Source: Spisula solida (Eukaryota > Mollusca > Bivalvia > Venerida > Mactridae). Taken from it: DNA of 64,000 nt. The translations under genes and the position numbers were made by a program. The notes beneath the pieces were generated by a model. That model made no database searches. It had not been told where the DNA came from and was given only the letters and a program-made list of their open reading frames with translations. The DNA lies in assembly GCA_947247005.1 (NCBI GenBank), contig OX365945.1:17676501-17740500 (forward strand), in the 5' to 3' direction. Positions within the stretch are counted from its first letter, which is position 1. Every line of letters starts with the position of its first letter. Below are positions 41,101 through 53,100 of this stretch, in pieces.

Positions 41101-44100
41101 TTAATTTAGTCTCTTCAATGTAGAAATGTGACATTCAACAGTTCAATTTGCTGTATTTCATTGTTCAAGTGTTGTTTTATTTCATTTTTCAAGTGTTGTT
41201 TTATTTCATTTTTCAAGTGTTGTTTTATTTCATTTTTCAAGTGTTGTTTTATTTTTCAAGTTTTCTTGTTTTGAATTTTTTGTCAGATTATTTTGCTTGC
41301 ACTGAATGGCAATTTTTTTAAACTAACAGAATATTATGCTGTTGAAATGACAATTAACCCTTTACACTCAATAGTCACGTAACTCTTATATCTATAGTAT
41401 TGTTGGATTGACAACACTATCTCCATGTGTATTACTGTAAAATCACATATTTTTGTGGCTTATGATTTAATGCTGTCCGTTTTTTTGGTATGATGCAATT
41501 TTACTAGGTCGTAATTTTGTGGATGTCTAAACTTTGAATTATACTAAGGATTCATTGTTCCTTACAATTATTTGAGCGGATTAGATTTCGTTGTCAAGTT
41601 CAACCACGAAATCAGCGAAAATTTAACCCGCATGAAAAATTATTTTACAGTATTGGAAAATAATAGGTGAACAGTTACCATGGGGTAAAGGGTTAAATGT
41701 TGTTATTGAAACTTCTGTGCATGCATGCTTTTTAACCAAACACTTAACATTTTGTGTGAGTGAAGTAACACCAACCTATCTGCTTTATATACTCTATGTG
41801 TATGCAGATGAAATACTATTAATTATCTCTCAATATGGGTACCAGTGCAACTCTGGTCCCCCACAGGGGCCATCTCCTCTACAGGGGCCATCTTCATCAT
41901 CAACGTCTCTGATTACTTTGACCTCTCCTCGTCAGCTGTGTTAATGGTGTTCTGTTCTGATCTGTACTATGAAGTATCTTGAGCAACTATGACTATATTG
42001 TTACAGAAGGGAATGAAGCAAATCATACTCCAGGGTACTGCTTTATCAAAGCACTTACAGAAATCTTAAATTTACGTCCTGATTTGAATTATTTATGCTT
42101 GCTTTAATAACAACAAATTCTTGTAAGCAGATGTATCAGTTAATGTACTCCTATAAACCATATTCTGTCCATTTTTGGACTTGCAGAAGCATCATAAAGA
42201 ATTTAAATAAGCGCAAGTTTAAGGTTTTTGTAAGTGCTTTTAAACTGAGTACCTAAGAAGTTTTGAGATGTTGCAGCCAGAGTCTTCCAATGGGCGATGT
42301 ACCTTTTTTCGCACTGAACAAGAGTGATTTTTTGTTGCATTTTGATACATGGCTTGTTTATTTTTTATATCTGGTGTTTGTGACACATGCATGAAATTAT
42401 TATTTTAACACTGTGTGATATTGCTTTTATCAGTTAGTATTTTCAATAAGTTAAACATTTGATTTTCGAAGTGTAATTGCATTATCCAACAATTAATGCA
42501 GGTTACCCACAAAGTTCTAGCCAAACTTCAATCAGTCTCAGGTCAACTCTGTCAAACTATATAGATTTTTATAGTAAAACTTTTTTTATAGTAAACCAAG
42601 TTTCCGAGTCAACAAAACAAGAATAATACAATATACGGTTTATTTTAATATTTTAATTGCACATACTCAGACATAACAAACTGGTACGACAAGATTTAGC
42701 ACATTTTGGACATATATATACACATAAGGCCCAAATGATGAATTACAATTTATCATCCCCTAAATAAATGTCCCATATTTTTATTTTCTTAAAATAATTA
42801 TAACCTGTCGCAAAGTAATAGCAAAGTATTAAAAGGCAGGAAAAAATATATCAGTTTCAGAAATTAAAAATAAAATTGGTGTTTTAAATTATAAGGGGTG
42901 ATCCAGAATTATGTGGAATTTTAGCTCTAATTCAAAATCGTCTATGTACTTCTAGATCATCCCATGTAAGATAAAGTTGGATGATAATCTAGTAATTCAT
43001 CTTTAATGGCCTAATCATCATAGTCAGTCATAAATACATTATTTGAACATGAGCGTACAGGCAGACATGATCATTGGATAAGACACGACTCTTATTAACC
43101 GTTTTTTGCCTATCAGTTTTTGCTTTAAAGTGTAAAAAGTCATTAATTACATATGCTAACTATGGTGCAGAAAATTGACAATAGTCATATTTCACACAGT
43201 GTTTTCAGCTCTATAGGTTGTACAATTTATCGTAATAAGATGTGTATTAGATTGTATGGATCAATTAGAAATGACAAATCTTCGGGTTGACATGGGACAC
43301 GTTGCATAATAGCTGTGTATAACTTACATTTCAACACCTGATAAAATCAATACATATCCAAATAATGCTTACAACGCAATGTTCTCATTTGCATGGAGAC
43401 ATGCACTAACTAGCTCTATAATATTCACAATGTTGAATGTACCATGTAGCTGAGACACGATCAAACACCATATGTCCGACACCCATATCACCCATCTCAA
43501 CGTCCAATCTCACAGCTTGCTCATCAGGTAGTAGATGTTCCGTAGCGAATAAAACTCCAGCGAGACCGTCTTCGGAATCATTGTAACTTGAATCAGCATC
43601 ATCATCTTCTTCCCATTCCATTTCATCCATGTCACCTGGAAGCTCATTAAAAATCATTGGGTTAAACTGCTGAGGAATCATGGGATATCCAGACTGGTTA
43701 TACACATTCTCATTTCTGACATTTTCACTAACACTTTGTTGAGGATAACTAGAACCAGTCCATGGTTGAACACTAGCAGGAGAAACCCTGGAAAGAACTA
43801 CCGGTGTTTCTGACACATTGTCTTCGTCATCACTTTCAATTACTATGACATCATTAGCACAATTCAACATACCGTTACCATACTGTCCGTTCATCACACT
43901 GTTCTGTGTATTCTCATCCTGGAAAAGTTGTCTACCCGAGAAATGGTCCTCATTAGCACTGATGTTAGCGATGGCGAACTGGTGGAATTGTTCTGGTGTT
44001 GCCCCGGTGATGTTATTCCTACTGATGATAGTGGTGGTCATAGTCTGGGCTGGTGTGTTGATGGGGGAAATCATTGGTGGTAGAACTACAGGTATAGGTG

Positions 44101-47100
44101 ATGGTGCTGGTTGGAATGGATGCATATACTGAACATTCTGGACACTCTGTGGGTTGTACGGTTGTTGCCATGGTAACGGTTGATTGGCTTGAACCAGCTG
44201 ACCCTGTTGAACTTGCTGAGCTTGATGAGCCATGGCTACCTCTGGTGGTACCTCTGCATCTAGGACACGTCTGACAGTAGCAGCCATTTCAGTGATCTTC
44301 AGCCATTTCTGTAGTCTATATTCCTTGTACATTCTCTTCAAGCCCTCAGCGACAGATATCCTGATCATATGTTTGTACGCTGGTGTCATATGTTCACCCA
44401 TGGAAGACAAGAAGGTCTGGTCACTCAACTGCTCTATGTATTTATCTGAAAGTACAAAAGTGGAGATATAAGACTCTAGCAATTTATGTGGCATCTTTAT
44501 AAAACTAACTGCATGTTTTACTTGCACAAAATGTACAAGTTATTTTGACTATTTTTTTTTGTATTTTGTGTTCCATGTATTCTAATAGTAATAATGAAAG
44601 TGAAAATGTAATGTCGTACATTGATATTGAGATATGTGAGATGTGCATTTCTTTCTCATGAAAATTGGTATATTGCTTGTGTTTTCCCAAACAGTTAATC
44701 TTATGCTCGTTAATGATCTAATTGTGGTTTAAGCAGGCTTTCAATTAATGTCTGGGAACTTTAAAATACAAATGAGCTTTTCTCCAGTAAAACCGGACTT
44801 AATTATAATATAACTAAGAATAGGTCCTGAAATGAGGAAAGGGTGTTTGAAGGAATTTTAAGGAATTAAATAGATAATATAGTACTATCTCAACTAGTAT
44901 GTTAAAATAGCTTCTGCACTTGCTATGGGGATCAATCATTTGAGAAAAATGAGGGGTTAGCTACTTTTCTTGAAGAGCAAACATTCACTATTTTGATATG
45001 GTTCACTTAAATAAGAATTCTTCTTAAAATGTGATACAACTTTGAAAAATATTGCAATGTCACACAAATATTAGACAAGCATAGTAAGTTTTAAAATGCT
45101 TTGTATTTGAATAATACCCTTACTGGAAACTTATGGCTCAAATGTATTTGAAATTTTATAGCTATAGTGAAATGGTGAGCAAGAGAAATGTAGGAGTTAT
45201 CATTTTTGCATTGTTATTGTACCATTGTGGAAGGACAGAATATTATTCCAGCAATTTAATTGTGGTCAAATAAGGGATTTCTGGTACGAAAATTATTAAG
45301 AAATTGACATTTCTTGTATGAAAATTATTTAGAAATTGACAATCTATTTGACGTGCATCTAGACCATTGAATGCATGCATGTGTAGTATATAATCATCCT
45401 AGTTGCAGGACATTATGAATGCCTCGTTTAAGTTACTGAATAATTTTAAGATAGATCATTAACGAGACATATGTAAAATTAAGACCCCAATGAATTAATG
45501 CATCCACATAAATAACAACAACAATACAAACGGTCTCTTCTTACATAAAATTCATCAATCTTGTGGTCTACATTAAACGAGCGTCGATAATGTAAAAGAT
45601 ATATTTCCAAATATCTTTTTCTAAATGCATAATTTATAGTTTATATTTCATTACATTTATTATATGTGAACATATTTAAGACCTAGATTGCAAGAATTAA
45701 CACTTGTAATATGTGAAATCTTGTCATTTTAGATAGTATCAAAATGATGTAATGTTTTTTACAATTTGGCAAGTTTTATGATCAGTATTAAATATCATTT
45801 TTGTTACATATTGAAATTTATGGATGATTTTTAATTATGAAACTTGTCCTGTTTTTGGTTACATATTTTATGAAATATTCTTTTGAATGAAAAATGACCA
45901 TGCTATATATTATCATACTATGCAAGATATGCCACATCATACTATCCTAGATTGAAATAGTTTGCATTCTGCACTATTTTGCAATGCGTGTCTTGTCCTG
46001 TTTTTGGTTACATATTTTATGAAATATTCTTTTGAATGAAAAATGACCATGCTATATATTATCATACTATGCAAGATATGCCTCATCATACTGTCCCAGA
46101 TTCAAATAGTTTGCATTCTGCACTATTTTGCAATGCATATCATTCTTATATCAGGTTTCAATATTTTCTACACTGAATGTAGAAATATTACTATGTTTCT
46201 AAACTACAAGTAGTCTAATTTACACATCAAAATGAAACTAGGTATATTACTGTTTTCTTAAACTGAAAGTTGTCAATTTCACACCTTAAAATTAACCTAA
46301 AGACTTTGAAAACTTCCTAAAACTCTAGTTGCCAATTTCACAGATCAAAATTAAAGTACAACAATACATCTAAATTGCATTGAAATGGAAGTAGAGCTAA
46401 ATTGAAAGTAGCAACTTTCACAGATCAAAAGGAAAGAACTTCATATCTAAATTGAATGTAACCAATTTAATTGACACATCAAAACGAAAGTTAAGAGTTA
46501 AATTGAAAGTAGCATTAGTATTTCACTCATCAAAACAAAGTTAAATTGAAAGTAGCATTAGTATTTCACTCATCAAAACGAAAGTAGAGTTAAATTGAAA
46601 GGAGTCAATTTTACACATCAAAACCAAATATAGCTTGAAAGCAGCAGATAGCACACATCAGAATGAAGGTAGAGCAACACATTTTAATTGAAAGTAACCA
46701 ATTCTGCAAATCAAACCAAAAGTAGAGCTAAACTGAAAGAAGCCTATTTCCTAGGCATCTCTAAACTGAAAGTAGCTGAATGCAGTTATCAGTATAAAAG
46801 TTGAGGTATTGTGATATTTTTAGACTAAAAAAGCAGTTCTTTATTAATATTTATCAAACAAATTTTCTACTAGTAACAATTACTGATCTCGGTCATTTTA
46901 GGGATTCTGACAGTGGTAAATGTAAAATAAATTAAGTGTCACATTCCATAGTTTATGCCTAGAGCCCTTTCATGACATCAAAATTACTTGAAAATTAAAA
47001 TGACTTATTTATTGCTAGTGATGTCAATTTCAGTAAAATAAAATATTGCCCTGACAATACATTGTTTTAGATTTTTCAAAAATGTCATTATTTGTAACAT

Positions 47101-50100
47101 GGACCCTATTTCTGCTGATTTTTTTATTGAAATTTAGGATAACATATTATATATTAAAAAATAATTCAAAATATGCATACTTCATGAATGCAGAAAAAAT
47201 ATCTGTGTCTGATTTGTATGCAAAATAAAATAATTCCACATTCTTGTTTTCAATGTCAAATTTGTTAGCATATCTGATCTGTAAATTTTCATACATATAT
47301 TCCTATGCTCATTCTGTTTTAATAAAATTGTAAAAAGGTTGGTGCAGCATGAAAAATAAATATATGATTAATCCAGAAGTTAAAATGTATGAAATTCTGA
47401 AAATCTAAAATCCTTCTGAAATGTGTAGAAAAAATTACATTGATAATTTAAAATAAAGAAAAACAAAACTCTTTGGTTTCTTCAAAAAACCCAAAACAGG
47501 TACCTGAAAACTTGCTTCCATGGAAATATCATTTAATTGTCTTACAATTTTAGCAAATGAATATTGAAACTACTAACAATTATTATATAACTTTCAATGT
47601 GTTTTAAGCTAGCAATTACAGTGGTATTATGTACAAGAGAAGTTTATAAAAATGGTTTGTAACAAAACCTTCATGCATTTCCTAACCAGTACTGTCAAAT
47701 TAACAGGCAATTTTTATACTATATAATATATAGGAATTGCTGATTACTACAAAAACAAATAGAGCTAGATTACCCGCAGGAACTAGTTATATTATAAACT
47801 TTGTATTACCATTCATTTTATTATTTATTTATAAAATTATTCATATGTTTGGTATATTGTACAAAATCATTACTTAATTGATTGTTGAATTATAGCCATT
47901 ATTTATCTTATATTTTGACAATTTTTTTTCTTAAATATCTTTTTCTTTTTGGTTACAAACGAGTAATACAGCATTAAAACGCTAAATAATTTTTATGAAA
48001 TATAATAGTAATATAATTACCTAGTAGGATAATTTCTCTCACAGCACGATCGTGGGCCAATAGATGATCCCTCAGTAAATCTACAGATGGTAACAAATCC
48101 ATGCTCACAATAAAATGTGGTAATAAAATAATAAATTTTCAGCTCTCAAATTATAATTCTAACAATATTTCTCGAATTTGTAGCTTTCAAATTATAATTT
48201 TAACAATATTTCTCCAATTTATGTAGTATCTATTAGTCTATGGTATACTAGAATTAATGATTTAAAATTCTAATTTCTGAAGTTAATATTACTGAAAAAC
48301 TTCACATTCCTCAAGAAATATTTCACACTTTTATTCAATTTTAAAACTCATTCACTGGATGTTGGTAACAGTTTGAAGGTCAAAATATACATCAGTAACA
48401 TATATACACAGTTTGACAGGCTTATATGATAATTAATTTTTAATTGCAGAAATCACTCTCTTTGAAGGCTTAATTGGGGGCCAGCTTATTGTGCAAACTG
48501 TAATGTCAGATTTAGGGGCTGATAATTGACCTTTCAAATGGTATTGGCCCTTTTTACTCTATATGCCCTTCATTGTACTGTAAATAATAGGGGGTCAATT
48601 ATGCTTTCAAACTGTGCACCCTTATCTGCATTGGTATTGACAAACAAAATTAAATATAACAATACATTAGATAATATACTGATATGATATTATAATCAGG
48701 GATATATGGTTAATTTATGACTTAAATCATAAATATGTACATAATAGAACAATATTTGCAATTCAATTAAAAACACTAAATAGACATTAGGCATGTCCAC
48801 TTCAATTTATTGTATTTATTGACCCTTTAAAGGATTTTTGACAAGTAAAGTGGATATGGGGACAATGACCCTTTTATGGCCATTAAGACCATTATACGAT
48901 CAAAAATAGGATTGTAAATTGTTAAAGAAAATACATATTATCTCTTAATGAATACGTAGCCCATAATATATGTGATTTATTGTTGGCAATACAATACAAT
49001 GATGGCTTTTCAGTATTCTTGAATAAACTTTTTAACATTATAACAACAACATTATCTTTATTTACTGAATATATATTTCTATATCTGAACTTAACAATTT
49101 GGCTTTTACATTGAATAGCAAGTATTAATAACACATTTCCAATAAAACGTTCATTACATACATAACATAGTACTCAACAACCCCCCAATTTTTTTCACTA
49201 AAATGAAGGAAATACTTCATTGCAAATTATGGGATTATCTTAATATAAGTATAATAATCTAACATGTATATAAATTTGGGCTTGATAAAAATATCTTTAG
49301 TTTTCATTTCCAATCTACTACTGACTCAGAAATACTGAAGTTTAAATCAGACACAACAGGGATTCAAACCTTCAACCCCACACTCCTGCCCTGCGTTCAA
49401 AGAAAAATAGTACCAGGTACAAAACGTGCGTCACATATGCAGGGCGGTTATACCTTTACCTCAGCAACTAGAACAATGTAGTTTAATATAAATTGAATAT
49501 CTGAAGAATTTCAATTTTAACTTTTTTTAATAAAATAATATGTATGAATAATAAATTGCAAGCCATCCAAATTTTGGAGCAAATCTTTAAATAACACTGA
49601 TTTCACGCCAGACAGTTAACTAATATTTGCATTTCTTTTGTAAGCTTTGTATAAGTGTTGGATTACTTTTCAAAACTGTGCACTTTTCATAATAAACTGA
49701 TGATTCTTAAAATAAATAATATAATTTTACAATGTTTGAATTTGAATATGAAATCTGTGCCTATAAACGGTGTTAGGAAACTTATTTCACTTGAACCTTA
49801 ATCATGAACATGTTGCATAAATTTGTTGAGAACAGAACAGAACAGATTTTTTACATTTTTTGTTATGACAGGTAACTTTTTAATTTATCACAATAAAAAA
49901 AATCTTACTACATCAGTTTAACTTAAGCCCCAGTCCCATTACTTATAAGCATATAATTTTAGATGGAAACTGCCGTCCTGGAAATTGCTAGGTCAAGATA
50001 CAGAGCCATCCATGCTCTTTTTGGGTTTTTGCCATCATCCAATGACCAATTATCAATATGCGTGCTGTGTTTGCAAGTGTCAGTAGCAACACTTGCAAAC

Positions 50101-53100
50101 AGTGTCAGAACCCATATTGATGACCAAGGACCGCTTCAGGCAGTCACGACAGAATAACGCAGCCGAGACACGGACAGCTTGGGATAAACAACAACCAGCA
50201 CAGCATGTTTCGTGTAACTAGGGACAGTTCCAAGGACAATCATACTTCTGCCATGATGATCCTTGATGGTCCAGGGTCTGAAATTAGTTCCCAGACTTAA
50301 AACCAAGAATGCACTTGGACAATATAAAGGCAGAGATATGACTTTCCCCAGACCCTACACTGTTGGACAGCTACACGGAAGATCCCAGATGTTGTCATTT
50401 CCCCGGACCTTCATCAAAGAACTTCCCAACATTGCCGTGTTGGCCTCCCTGAGCACCAAGGACATTCCCACACCAACAGTGATCGCCACTGAGCTACATG
50501 GCCAGTTCACAGGCAGGATCATGCCAGATGTGATCGATGATGATCCGGCACCTATATGGGACTGGGGCTTTAATTACGAAATTGCAATACTGTGATCTAT
50601 TTTGTATATTAAGCAATGTTGCCTCCCAGAACACCAAGGAAATATCGGGACATTGCAGAACCAACAGTGATCTCTGTGGAGCTACACTGATCACACCCCA
50701 GAGCATGTCAGATGTGATCAGTGTGATCGAGCACCTATATAGGAATAGGGGTTTACAAAATTGCAATACTGTGATCTATTTTATATACTAAGCAATTTTG
50801 CCATATTTCATTTACAAAATGAAGCATTGCTTTTGCTTTGAGCACATTGTCTACATGTAGCAACTGTCGTTTTATATTGCTGTGCGATTTTATTTTTGGT
50901 ATAGGACTGGTGCTCTGTTGTCAATCCTTCCTATACACTCGCACAGTCATATGCGCTCATTATTTATTGTACGCTCGTATTTTATTCAAGAAATAACAAA
51001 TATGTATAGCTCAGAGAAATTGACACGAACTTGACCTTTATGCATGAATATATTACAAGGTTCTTGCGTTGAATATATAAATTTTTGCGAGCAAATCGTG
51101 CCATATCGGTCCTTTAGATTTGTGTTGGTATTACACATTGAGTATCTTTGTGATACTCCATGCTTATGAAAATACACAACCGGGATTATAAATAAAGACA
51201 ATATATCAGCTGTTAAATTGTGATAAAAAAGAAGGTCTAGATTTGTGTCAAATTCTTTGGACTACAACTGTGCTGAATAGCATAATAAAATGAAGGCAGT
51301 GTGTACAAATGATTTAAGACTGTAGAAAATAAAGAAATGTTTGCATCAAAATAAGTGTTGCAATGCTAATATGTCAATTTCCAATTTAATTGATGAATAT
51401 GTATCATCATCATGTATACATATTAAATTGTTCATGATGAAAAAGATTTACTTTATTTAGAGCATTACTCCATAGACATCCAATACAGTTAGATTCTGTA
51501 CACCATCTCCATAATTGGTGATTGGAAAATAGTTAATTAACATACAGTATCCTGATGAAGAGACTATAGTTTAATAGAGTGTGTATCCACCTCATCTTAG
51601 ATTCTGGGGGATGTGTTATAAGTTGAAACCATAGAGTAAAGGGTTAATTCCTTTGTCACAAAAAGTATGTCACCCATATTAACGTTGCATGTAAAATACA
51701 CATACTACATGCGCTCATTTTCTTATCTTTTAACAATTAACTTGAGTGTTTTGAGATTTGAGTTTGAAGTCCAATCTCAAGTACGATATCCTCCCTTACT
51801 AATACAGTCAAATAATTAACAAAGTTCTTGTAGTTCGACACTAATTAGTTTAGAAATCTGACTAAATGGTTGTTGGGCCTAATCCCACTCAATCAGCATA
51901 TATTTGGTGTTATTTCAACTTTAATCAATCTGACCTGTTATAGTGGTCACCTGAATTAAGCAACCACCTAAAGCAGATAATTTCATAAATGCTTAACATT
52001 TTCATATCAAATAAACAGGTATTTTAATGACTGTATGCTAAAGCTTTAGACATTCATATTTGATCATCATCTATCCATAGACAATAGATTTAGTCAGTAA
52101 ACAATTAAAATAGCGTCATTATTTCCACCCCATCCGCTTACTAGAAAGCTAATAGTTATTTCTTTTTGCCGTAAGACATGAAATTTATATCATATATTTC
52201 AGGCCGTGAATGAAGGATCAGACAATCCTGGTATACGTTATGGATACAACATGCCCTCCAACAAACCAAGAATATTCACACCATCTAAATCCAATACTGT
52301 CAACAATCAGGGGAGGCAACCCTATTCAGAAACTGGACCAAGTAACATAAGAGTTGCAGAACCTGAACTAGCTAAACCATCATTTATCAAAGCGGGTAAT
52401 ATAGAAGTTAAAACAGCACATGTTCCTAGAGCTAATGAAAGAACTTATGGTATAACTAATGTAAGAATTGTAGATCGTAGACATTCAGTTGATTCTACTA
52501 GTGACATGAATAATAATGAAAATAATGACAAATCTAAGCAATTTGTGTATGAAAATAATGTGCAAGTCCTGGGTGGGGATACTTCTATACGACAGAATGT
52601 GTATGACGCAGTGAAAAATGGAAGTACAGGTTATTTGGAACATATAATCAATAATGAAATAGATAGTGGTAGAAAGAATCAAGAAACAGACGATCCTGAA
52701 GCTGAAAAGTTTGGATATTTAACTAGAAATAATGATCTTGCAGATAGAAGACGTGAAGGCTATACTAGTAGACACTCTGAGAATGTGGTTGAAAGAAACT
52801 TGGACAATAATATTCAAGGGTCAACCAATTGGTCATCATCAGCCGTAGCAAGTGACCAGAGATATATGTGGTCATATGGTCACTGGACGGAATGCTCCAC
52901 CGAATGTGGTTCAGGTCAGACAAGCTTCCATTGATGTAGTTTTTGTCTTACAATTAAATACAACAAAAATTAATGTATAAAGTTCCCTTTTAAATATCTT
53001 TTTAATGAGCTGTAATCTTAGGGTATCACACTAATAAATACTCAATAGTCTCTTTGGACAGCAGGCAAAAAACGAATGGCCATATCACAAACAAACAAAC

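Larger units (their letters stand above)
44446..48020 (-). other. Intron of the nested gene
   Basis: 3.6 kb, extremely AT-rich. Holds a 149-bp direct duplication (45843-46139) and a degenerate 'AAATTGAAAGTAGC' repeat (46250-46790). No further exon recognised. Confidence 0.65.
39331..52202 (+). other. Papilin intron 8 (12.9 kb) hosting a nested opposite-strand gene
   Basis: Exons 8 and 9 join in phase 0 within one spacer strand (ITVY-AVNEGSDNPG), so the whole interval is intronic. It contains short tandem elements, two inverted-repeat elements, duplications and the minus-strand gene 43406-48102. Confidence 0.85.

Noticed and set aside
44446..44527. ATG at 44527 as the start of the nested gene
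   Set aside because: This segment lies upstream of a good acceptor (ttgtactttcag) and the exon at 48102-48021 joins in phase with a better N-terminus.
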